Origin: Symmetrospora coprosmae
Lineage: Eukaryota > Basidiomycota > Cystobasidiomycetes > Symmetrosporaceae
Direction: 5' to 3'
Assembly: GCA_008802785.1 (NCBI GenBank)
Contig: VUYT01000014.1
Coordinates: 62,001 to 126,000 of the forward strand
Length of the DNA stretch: 64,000 bases
In this document: positions 56,265 through 64,000 of the stretch, one piece after another
Layout of the letters: each line of letters opens with the position of its first letter
Numbering within the stretch: position 1 is the stretch's first letter
The notes under the pieces: generated by a model
Seen by the model: the letters and a program-made list of their open reading frames with translations, nothing else
The model's database searches: none
What the model was told of the DNA's origin: nothing
Translations under genes and position numbers: made by a program

Positions 56265-56612
56265 GGCCTCCAGGTATCCGATGCCAATCCTCTCGTCTCG
56301 TATACCGTATACCGTTGCCTGCTCTGCCCTTTCCCTCTGCCGTGCTTCGCTACTCCGTCAATCGCCCTCCGCCCAAAAGATGCGCGTGCGTGCACGTGCG
56401 ACCCGGGTACAGTCGCAGTCGCAGATTTGCCACCGAGGTACGCCTGCGGGTACTCTCCGGCTGTGCCCGGGTACCGAAAAGATAGAGGCCGGATGGGACA
56501 GATATTATGGGACAGACGCCCTTTCTTCTCCTTCTTCCAACCGCATACATAGGACACACATAGACACTCTCTCGCCGCTCACACTCTACACGAAATACAG
56601 CATCCTGCAGCA
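56265..56612. other. Divergent intergenic region
   Basis: 348 bp between the starts of the borealin-like gene (-) and the haem peroxidase (+); presumably a shared promoter. No further feature. Confidence 0.45.
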
Positions 56613-58095
56613 ATGTCGTCGTCGCAGTCGTCAGACCCGCCACAAAACGCACCAGATCTGTCCAAATTCGATGGTAAGGCTACAGACTGCCTCGACATCT
56701 TGGTGATGATACGGACTGCGCTCTGAACAAATGTTGCCATCCATTACTCCGCAGCCGTCCGCAAAGACATTATCGCCGTCATGAAGCAGCCGGAGGTGAG
56801 GGCTTTGATCAGGGCTGCCAATCTCAAAGGGAGGCCACCGATAGCCTGTCCTTGATCGCGGAGTGCAAGGAGCTACTAGATTCCAAGTGCTCGTGGCTGA
56901 CGCGCTTCCTCTATCCGTTCAGTACGATGATGGATCGGCAGGGCCCGTCCTCGTCCGACTGTGCTGGCATGCGAGCGGGACCTACGACCAGGCCACAAAG
57001 ACGGGAGGGAGCCAGGGCGCCGGGATGCGCTACGAGGCAGAAGGAGGAGACCCGGCCAACGCTGGCCTGCAGCACGCCAGGGTCTTCCTCGAGCCCGTGA
57101 AGGAGAAGCACCCCTGGATTACATATTCCGAGTGGGTGTCAGCACTGGAACTCCGATTTCATCGAGGGACTTGCTGATACCGATAGGTCCCCACATCACA
57201 GCCTCTGGACACTCGCTGGCGTCGTCGCCGTAAAGCACATGGGCGGGCCAGACATCAAGTGGAGGCCCGGACGCACCGACTTCGTCGACGACAGCAACGT
57301 GCCGCCACATGGCCGACTGCCGGACGGCGCTCTCGCCTCGGACCACATTCGACAGGTGTGAGTGATCATGCACGGCCGACTTTGCGTCCTTGCTGCAGTT
57401 CTTGGACTAATGTGCCCTCTCTCCCGCCCTCCGGCAGATTCACCACGCAGATGGGCTTCAACGATCAGGAGGCCGTCGCGCTCTGTGGCGCGCACAACCT
57501 CGGCAGATGCCATTCGGACCGGAGCGGGTGGGAAGGGCCCTGGGTCAGCAACCCGACTCGCTTCTCAAACCGTGAGTCCCCTCCCTCTCCCTCTCCCTTT
57601 ACCTCTTATCGTTCTCCACGCCTATAGCGAGACGCTGACATCCTTTCCTCGGCACGGATGACAGTCTACTTCAAGCAGCTCCTCAAGATGAAATGGACAA
57701 AGAAGTCATGGGAAGGGCCCGAGCAGTTCATGAACGACTCGCTGGGCGAGGAGCTCATGATGCTGCCGACGGACATGGCGCTCATTGAGGACAAGACGTT
57801 CCGGTCGTGGGTTGAAAAGTACGCAGACGACCGCGAGCTCTTCTACAAGCACTTTGCCGCCGCGTTTGCGAAGCTCATCGAGCTCGGCGTGGACCGCAAG
57901 AACAACCCGTACGAGGCCGCTCCCAAAAAGAGCGATACGCCCGGCGCGCCCGGTCACGGAGACGACGAGGAGGCTGTCCCGCTCGAGAGGGAGAACAAGG
58001 AGCATGCGAAGAAGGCGGGCAACGGAGGAGGATGCCCGATGGGCTTTGGCGGCAAGGGAGAGGCAAACCCGCACATTCCGAAGGCCAAGCTATAG
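56613..58095 (+). CDS. Class I haem peroxidase (cytochrome c/ascorbate peroxidase type)
   Basis: Exons include 56613..56673, 56755..56795, about 56922..57132, then exons near 57187-57360 and 57438-57571, and 57662..58095. The distal haem pocket is intact ([12 protein letters not shown]: Arg, Trp, His), as is the proximal side ([23 protein letters not shown]). TGG[11 protein letters not shown] and [20 protein letters not shown] are further family landmarks. These enzymes reduce hydrogen peroxide with cytochrome c or a small donor. The N-terminus ([19 protein letters not shown]) does not look like a mitochondrial presequence, so the protein may be cytosolic. A charged C-terminal extension of about 60 residues ends in [20 protein letters not shown], which contains a Cys-Pro motif of the type that binds haem in some regulated proteins. 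Intron 2 is 126 bp and could hide a small exon. Confidence 0.88.
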
Positions 58096-58329
58096 AGGAG
58101 AGGCTACTGCACCCGTCACCATATAGACGTTCTGTATCGCCGCATGCGCAATCCTCCTAGACTATTGCGGCTCGTTCTGCTCGTATGTATCGCTAGACAG
58201 TCGTTTATTGCATTGCATTCAGGTCTCGTTGCGTGCCGTTACACCAATCGATTCTCTGCAATCAAGCTGGCCTCCTCCTGGCCTGCCTGTCTTGCTGTCC
58301 ACAAGCGCCCAAAGACCCGATGAGCTGCC

Positions 58330-60348
58330 TCACCTTTGCCCTTTGACCTTGGCAGCGTAGTCTGAGAGACCTCTCTTCAGGGCAGTAATCTCTGCCTCCG
58401 TCAAAGGAACCCGTTTGCCAGCCAGAACTTCATCCTGCATATCAAGATATCAACAAGGAACAGTCAGTTGAGGGCGCCCGGGGCTCAGAATGAGAACGAT
58501 CAAAGACCCACCACGAAGAGATCGATTTCGCGCTTGTGATCCTCCTTCTCCAGCGTGGACGCGAGAAGCTGATCCAGGATGTCCTTGTCGGTGATCCCCA
58601 CCTTTGCGAACGTCCTGAGGCGGCAGTCGAACAGGAAAGCCGGTGCATCGACAAGCCTAGGATTCGCCTGTGCCGCTCCACGGTCCACCTTCGCAGAGGA
58701 GCGCGCCACAGGCCGCGGCGGGAGAGGCGGACCGTAGTGAGCCGCTTCGGCTTGTGAAACGCGGACAGGCGAAGTCGAGCGGGCAGGCGAAAGGGCCGGA
58801 CCATTGCGTGGGCCGCCGCCGCTGTCCTGGCGATGACGCCGAGCGACGATATCGGCGATGGCTTTGGCTTGAGATGATACTGCAGAGAAGGCGGATGAGG
58901 CCCTCGTGGCGCCGTCGGCGGGTTGCGCGACGGGTACCAGAGGCAGGGTCGTGCGAGCGGTCAAAGCAGCAGCGGCTGGTAGTGCAGGAGGCACCATTGC
59001 GGTACCTGACACGCGAGCGACTTCCGGGAGGGCGGAAGTGTGCCTCTCTGCCTTGACACTGGCTTCCAACTCGGGGATTAGGCTCTGGTTATTTGCGGTG
59101 GCCTCGCCGACATCGCCTGATGGCAGCTCTTGCTTCACTACAGTCTGTCCCACTTCCGGTCCGGCGCGACCGTGTTCAGCGTGCATGCGCTGGTCGGCCT
59201 CGTCATCCGAGTTGTCGAGGGTCAGATCGATGAAGTTCTGAGAATCTCGGCTGGCCTCTTTGCCCGCATTCAACTTCTGTCTCTTTGCTTCTGGCTGCCC
59301 TGCCGTATTGGACGCCTTGCGTACCAGTCTGGTGGAGGCCAGGACGTTGAGCTGACCGGGATCCGAGCTGCTGTCGTCCAGCTCGTCCACTTCACCGTCA
59401 AACGCCGCTGGGGTCTGGTTCCGCGTCCTGTTCTTCCTCTTCACGAGCGTTCTGTCCCGGTGGTCATCGGTGTCATCGTCCTCCTTCCCGTCCTCCTCAT
59501 CCTCCTCATCTTCGAAGTCAGAGGTTGACTCGCTTCCATCGACAACGTCTTCGAGATCACTTTCTGTGCACATGCCACGCCTCCTGAGATGACGATCCGC
59601 AACGAAAGGTGTATGGATGCGCCAAGGTGGTCAGGACATCCGCGATTGGACAAAAGGCGGATCATAGCTTCCTAAGACTCACGCTCGCTCAGAAGTGCGG
59701 TGGCCTCGATTGCGCCAACGAGGGATAGAGGGTGACTGGACCTTTGTCTGCTTCTCCTTCTGCTTCTGCGGCAGAGCCCTCCGATGATTGTCGATGAAAG
59801 CCTTGTCAACGCTGTCGATTCCCTCCGTGAATCGTTGCCGCTTGGTGTGCTCCAGAGCGGTGCACTTTGCATGCGCGAGATGTACATAGGCATCGAAAAA
59901 GGAGAAGTCGCGTCCTGTGCTGATGAGAGCTTTGCACAGTCGACAATGCCAGCCTGCCTCATGGTGCTCCCCTGAGCACGCCTTGCTGGAGAGAGAGGGT
60001 GCCGGCCGCGACAGAGATGTGCAAGAATGGACAGGAAAATGGCGGGTGACCTGCTCGATCAGCCGTCGTGTGCAGGTTTGCCATCAGCCTCAGACTGCGG
60101 ACGTACAAGCAGGCCTCCATGGGCGTGTGCTGAGCACCTTTGTAGGGCAAGCTGACAAAGTAACGAACGAGCGCTGACGCCCCTGGCGAGTGCCTGCCGA
60201 GCGCCCTAGCAGCCTCAATCTTGCCTTCTCGCAAGTCCAGGAGGACCTGGTTGAATGGCTTGATTGGCACTAAAGCGCCGCGATAGTTATAGAGCTGTCC
60301 AGCCAGCAAGTCGGGCCGAGACGAGGACCCTTCCGACATGCAAGACAT
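58330..60348 (-). CDS. Unknown nuclear-type protein with zinc-like cluster and SUMO-interaction motif
   Basis: The minus-strand model starts at 60348 (MSCMSEG; an in-frame ATG at 60366 is possible) and ends at 58330. Exon 1 holds an N-terminal helical part with ALVPIKPFNQVLLDLREG and HTPMEACLYVRSLRLM. A later exon (about 59965-59685) contains GWHCRLCKALISTGRDFSFF, then HLAHAKC, a C-x2-C ... H-x3-(A)-KC arrangement that could hold zinc. The large exon 59610..58520 is acidic (DFEDEEDEEDGKEDDDTDD), has KRKNRTRN, and includes the SUMO-interaction-like sequence FIDLTLDNSDDEAD. A final exon adds DEVLAGKRVPLTEAEITALK. I do not recognise the family; the composition suggests a nuclear regulator. The first intron donor is weak, so exon 1 may be misjoined. 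Confidence 0.5.
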
Positions 60349-61153
60349 GCTGCCTTCTGTTCTCACGGGCTGCTGTAGCCGGAGCCGCTCGCTTGGGATT
60401 CACAAAGAAGTCGATTTGATTGACAGAGGTGCTGTGAGTGAAGCAGAGGCAAGAGAGATCCTGCGCGCAGGATCTTGAAGAGGCACGTCGAGCGGATGCC
60501 TGTGTCCGGACTCTGTTATTCGAGCCGTTAGGTTGCTAGGGCGCTTGCGGGAGCTTCCGAGAAGTTGCGCGGAGGAACCGGCCAGAGCGGAGTTCCACCC
60601 CTCACAGCGGGGACGAGGACATACGTCCAGATGAGCTGCGTGAGTACCACTGTTGTGCAGTTCGCGAGTTTGGGATTGCGCTCCTGGCCGTTGTCTCGCT
60701 AGACCATATCGCAATGCCAGCCTTCTCGGCTCGTCTGGTGCCAGTTCTTGGATCATGGCGCGAAGTGAGGCTCAGTGAATGCATGCGGAGCGAAGCCTCC
60801 GAGATCAACACCCTGCCGCGCTGCACCACGACATACAACACGCCGAGACTGTGCCGAATCTCCAACTGCGGAGCTCGACCTCCCTGCGGACTCCATGGCC
60901 ATCCGATTCCATGGAGTTTCACACGAAAACTGAAACTCCCCATCTCGCATTCGAGCAGTGCTCAGATCTAAGGCCACTGCACCATCTTGCGTCAAGTGTC
61001 ACGCGGAGTTTGCTCTGCTTCAGCCTCAAGTTCAGCCGGGTTCGCATTCCTGAGACAGGTGCAGCATCGCTCAGTCAGCCTTGTAAGGCACTCAGTCTGA
61101 GTATCTTAGACGCAGTATCCGTACTTGGGCGAGCTTTCCACCGAAGCGACAGG
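60349..61153. other. Intergenic / unassigned
   Basis: 0.8 kb with overlapping open frames on both strands (for example 60602-60943 minus and 60714-60971 plus), neither with splice support or recognisable protein features. It may be the 5' flank of the minus-strand gene and the 3' flank of the next one. Confidence 0.4.
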
Positions 61154-61181
61154 CTACTTGCAGAACCGACAATACCAGCCG

Positions 61182-61556
61182 CTAGTATCTGATGTGCCCT
61201 TGGCAGTCTTGCTGTATAGACGCGATATCGGTGGTGTCAGGAGACATACGGGCAAGGGCGATTCTGGTCGCGGGCTCGGCGCTCGCGATAAGAAACAGCT
61301 GTCGCGAGATGGAGACATACGAGGAGTCCTCCTTCTTAGTGTGTACCGGTGAAGACGGCTGCGGGTAGAGAAAGTTGACGGTGCCCAAAGCCGGAGGAGA
61401 CTCGGGCAAGGCTTCGGCAGTGCCCACGCCCGGTTGATGATCATCTTTGGGCACTCCCTCGAGCGGCTTGAACGTAGTATCGTCGCCAACATCGGTAAGC
61501 ACGAGGGCGGGCATGGGAGTGGAGGACGAGGGTGAGTCGGTCTTGGAAGCAGACAT
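61182..61556 (-). CDS. Small unknown protein
   Basis: An open frame from 61556 starts MSASKTDSPSSSTPMPALVL and contains TTFKPLEGVPKDD, EALPESPPALGTVNFLYPQP and RQLFLIASAEPATRI, then ends at 61182 unspliced (124 residues). A textbook 41-bp intron (GTATGT donor at about 61251, CTGAC, CAG at about 61211) would instead give a longer C-terminus. Acidic, Ser/Pro-rich, no signal peptide. In another frame just downstream, GWYCRFCK precedes a stop at 61154. Function not recognised. Confidence 0.4.
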   Translation of the reverse strand: MSASKTDSPSSSTPMPALVLTDVGDDTTFKPLEGVPKDDHQPGVGTAEALPESPPALGTVNFLYPQPSSPVHTKKEDSSYVSISRQLFLIASAEPATRIALARMSPDTTDIASIQQDCQGHIRY

Positions 61557-62089
61557 GCTGATGTGGTTCGGTGCCGACTGCAAGTAGTAAGGGGGAGGTG
61601 GTGCAGCTGAGCGAAGGGAGGCAGGTGACGAAGGTGACAGGCGGCAGGCAGGGTGAGAGGTGGAGGGTGGCGGACGCACAGGACGTTACGGACGTTACGG
61701 ACACGACAAGCTATCGCCCGCAGTCTCGCGATGTAGTGGGTTGCCAGGGCGCTTGCGGGAGCTTCCGAGAATGCGGAATGACCGACATGACGCACTTGAC
61801 GAGGACGTCACTGCAGATTTTGGCCGCTGCCAAGGAGGTGAGGCTTGCGAGGGCAATCAGATCAGGCTCCTGGCAGCTTGACCGAGGCAACACTCGCAAC
61901 ATAGAAGCCAGTGCGAGGCATGAGAGAGGGAGGAATCTGCTCGTTCATCATGGTCGTGGAAGCGGTCACAGTCAGCGGTCCGCCAGTGCAGACGGGGGCC
62001 TCAGTCGAGGGAGCGTCCACAACAAGTTGTGGGCGGTCGAGAAAGTATGTTCGCATGCCTTTCGAAGCGTTTTCCAGGCTGCCTGGCGG
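61557..62089. other. Intergenic
   Basis: 533 bp between the thioredoxin 3' end and the small unknown ORF. A repeated ggacgttac (61681-61700) is the only local oddity. No supported gene. Confidence 0.4.
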
Positions 62090-62582
62090 TCACAGGTTGT
62101 TCTGAATGAGCTTCTTCAGGCCGGCCGGGTCGGCACCCCTGAAGACGTGACATGGGGTATGTCAGCGTCGCGAACAGTCTTTCTCGAATCTCACACAGAC
62201 GCATTTCCATACTTCAGCGTCTCCTTCGCCTCCTTGTCTTTCAGCGCGATGAACGTCGGCATGGCGGTGATGCCGTAGCGCTGTGCGAGCTCCTTCTGCT
62301 CGTCGACATCAATCTTGAGGAAGACGGCGCCCTTGTTCTCCTTGGCGAGCGAGTCAAAGATGGGAGACATGGTCTTGCAGGGGCCTGTAACGCAACACGC
62401 GCATCAGACGCGATGCCTACATGCGCACCCGACCGTACTCTCGTGATCAAGCGTTCGGCGCGCCGGTACGCACCGCACCATGTTGCGGTGAAGTCTAGGA
62501 AGATGGGCAAGGATGCCGCGCGCCCCAGCAACGTGTCAAAGGCTGCCTCGCTGCCTATCGTTATGACTTGCCCGTTCGACAT
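62090..62582 (-). CDS. TRX: Thioredoxin
   Basis: Minus-strand exons run from 62582 to a donor near 62473 (after ..FTATWCG), from an acceptor near 62386 to a GTCTGT donor near 62206, and from 62141 to the stop at 62090. The joined protein is about 113 residues, normal for a thioredoxin: MSNGQVITIGSEAAFDTLLG, SLPIFLDFTATWCGPCKTMS with the redox-active WCGPC spanning the first intron, AVFLKIDVDEQKELAQRYG, the cis-proline ITAMPTFIALK, and GADPAGLKKLIQNNL at the C-terminus. It reduces disulphides in peroxiredoxins, ribonucleotide reductase and others. No targeting peptide, so probably cytosolic. The last donor is non-consensus but it alone restores the conserved C-terminal helix; reading through would end the protein at YGNASV. 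Confidence 0.9.
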
Positions 62583-63224
62583 TGTACGAGAGATGTATAG
62601 GTTGTGGAGCGGAGAAGGGGACTCGGAGCGCCGTCCGGCATTGTCAGATCTGGCGGACCGGTCGGTGGAGTCCAGCACGCATATACATAGCGGAATAGTG
62701 CGAGATCTAACCAATTCGAGCCCTATGCATCTCTATCCTCGCGCTTTCCGCTAGACGTTGCGCCGAAGCGGCGTTTCGCAAAGCTGTTGGAGCTTGCCGC
62801 CCGTGACCGACATGCACCCCGGTCGAGCCATGCCGAAAGAAGCGCTCAGTAGACACAGTCACAATAGCAGCCGTCCTCGCTACAAGAGCCATAGCAAAGT
62901 AATATGGGCTATTGCGCCGCAACTGCTCTCGCACGCGACTGCACGTGGTTGAGGCGGGCCTGGGGTCATGCATGGCTATCTGTGCCAGTCGGAGACCAGC
63001 ACGTATATGCCCTTCGAGGGGCTTCCATACATATCATGATATCCTTGTCCAGCCTCCTCTTTCGTCTGTGTACTTTGTTGACGGTAGGTCTCTTTGCAAG
63101 ACGCCTGAGGGTGCCCTTGCTCGTCCCAGCCGCCGCCTCGAGGCTTCAGCAGGGGCGGACCTGCTCTCTCCCTCTTTCCTAGCGACCGCATTCAGCTTGA
63201 CACTCAGAAGGCAGGCCGACCAGC
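62583..63224. other. Divergent intergenic region
   Basis: 0.64 kb between thioredoxin (-) and the partial gene at the right edge (+). Open frames here lack coding character. Presumably promoters and 5' UTRs. Confidence 0.4.
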
Positions 63225-64000
63225 ATGGCAGACACCGTCATCAACCCTGCACTTCAGCAGGAGCAGGAAGCCGCTGCTGTGCTGAGCGAGAGCATGCTGC
63301 CAGGGATGCCAGCGGGCACAGGGGCGGCAAAACCGACAAGCCCACGCCGATTGGAGCACGGCGGGATGCAGCAGGGGCCCGCCCAGATGCACGACAGCCA
63401 GGGGATGAACGTCGGGGCCGTCCCACCCCTCCCACCTGCTCCAATGTACACGCTTCCACCCCTGCCGGTCCCACATCCCGGAGTAGCGGATCGGGGGCTG
63501 TCCGAGATGGGCAACGGATCAGTTCCGGATGGAGGAGCAGCTGCTGGTGGAGGAGGAGGCGGCTCGGCGGCCATGCTTAGCCACGGCAGCCACGATGGAG
63601 AGTCGCTGCACCACGACTACATCCAGCAGCACATTGTCGCAGGCCACCCCACGACGTCCGCCTCGTCCAGCAACGTCGCAAAGCCAGGCCTCTACCCGCC
63701 TCCGCCAGTCCCGTACTACCAGAGCCAGTACTATGCCGCCTTCCAGCAGCCCCCGCACCCGCACTACCCTCAGCAGATGCACATGGGCGGCGAGTCCCGC
63801 ATACTCGACTATGCCGACGTAGCCCCTCTCAGCAGGGTGCTCAAGCGACCGCAGCCCGTCAAATTTGCTTCGTCATCCAGCTCGAACGGGAACGACGACT
63901 ATGTCGACAACATCCCTGTTATGCTCGGCAAGCGTGAGTCCGCACCGTCTCGCAGAGATTGTCGTCACACTACTCCTAATGCCGCCTTCGCTTGTTCCCC
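63225..64000 (+). CDS. Unknown low-complexity protein, 3' end missing
   Basis: From ATG at 63225 the frame stays open to the right edge. A GTGAGT donor at about 63934 probably ends the first exon, giving about 236 residues before it. The sequence starts MADTVINPALQQEQEAAAVL and is rich in Gly, Pro, Met, His, Tyr and Gln (PPLPPAPMYTLPPLPVPHP, GGGGGGSAAML, YYQSQYYAAFQQPPHPHY). A more ordered stretch near the end reads ESRILDYADVAPLSRVLKRP, then DDYVDNIPVMLGKR. This resembles the disordered N-terminus of a fungal transcription or RNA-binding regulator, but the domain that would identify it lies outside the window. Confidence 0.6.
   Translation, partial: MADTVINPALQQEQEAAAVLSESMLPGMPAGTGAAKPTSPRRLEHGGMQQGPAQMHDSQGMNVGAVPPLPPAPMYTLPPLPVPHPGVADRGLSEMGNGSVPDGGAAAGGGGGGSAAMLSHGSHDGESLHHDYIQQHIVAGHPTTSASSSNVAKPGLYPPPPVPYYQSQYYAAFQQPPHPHYPQQMHMGGESRILDYADVAPLSRVLKRPQPVKFASSSSSNGNDDYVDNIPVMLGKRESAPSRRDCRHTTPNAAFACS

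Noticed and set aside
1-64000. Transposons, LTR elements, virus-like elements, CRISPR arrays, biosynthetic gene cluster
   Set aside because: I looked for reverse transcriptase, integrase, transposase and polyketide or peptide synthetase motifs, terminal repeats and spaced direct repeats. None was convincing; the repeats present are simple tandem arrays.

Overview
This window looks like nuclear DNA from a filamentous or dimorphic basidiomycete fungus. It is GC-rich and gene-dense. Most introns are about 55-150 bp, with GTRNGY-type donors, a CTGAC-like branch site and a CAG acceptor. The proteins are fungal: Rtt109, MADS-box, Pop1, cullin-1, NAPE-PLD-like hydrolase and a Ubc2 adaptor. The SAM-RA-SH3-SH3 adaptor layout, known from Ustilago Ubc2, suggests a smut-related lineage (Ustilaginomycotina), but this is an inference. 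I see no bacterial, plasmid, phage or CRISPR features and no recognisable transposon or retroelement.

Layout. 1-2.4 kb: 3' part of a linker-histone-domain protein (+). 3.0-9.4 kb: a tandem segmental duplication, each unit a zinc alcohol dehydrogenase followed by a gene of unknown function; the first copy of that second gene has decayed. 9.9-11.4 kb: a fragmentary unknown gene. 11.9-15.8 kb: a vezatin/Inp2-type membrane protein (+). 16.5-17.4 kb: a secreted or ER protein (+). 17.9-21.2 kb: cullin-1 (-). 22.6-24.5 kb: a GPI-anchored lipase-fold protein without the serine nucleophile (+). 25.1-27.3 kb: a MADS-box factor (-). 28.2-30.2 kb: a NAPE-PLD-type metallo-hydrolase (+). 30.5-31.3 kb: a small secreted protein (+). 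32.5-33.1 kb: a small unknown gene (+). 34.0-37.4 kb: a Ubc2-type adaptor, followed at 37.9-39.3 kb by a SAM-less tandem paralog. 39.7-42.4 kb: PUS1 (-), divergent from ALG5 (+, 42.5-43.9 kb). 44.3-47.3 kb: ATP1 (+). 47.6-48.8 kb: a mitochondrial-type alpha/beta hydrolase (+). 48.8-50.7 kb: RTT109 (-), divergent from POP1 (+, 50.9-54.4 kb). 54.5-56.3 kb: a borealin-like protein (-). 56.6-58.1 kb: a class I haem peroxidase (+). 58.3-60.4 kb: an unknown SIM/zinc-motif protein (-). 61.2-61.6 kb: a small unknown ORF (-). 62.1-62.6 kb: thioredoxin (-). 63.2 kb to the end: the 5' part of an unknown low-complexity protein (+).

Most of the window is housekeeping: ubiquitin ligase scaffold, tRNA modification and processing, N-glycosylation, ATP synthesis, histone acetylation and redox. 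The less ordinary parts are the converted ADH duplication, the SAM-less Ubc2 paralog, the catalytically altered lipase-like surface protein, and several perfect short tandem repeats, one of which lies between branch site and acceptor in an ALG5 intron. I found no clear multi-gene system that would count as undescribed. Exon joins were read by eye from frame, splice consensus and remembered family sequences, so first exons and a few splice sites are provisional.
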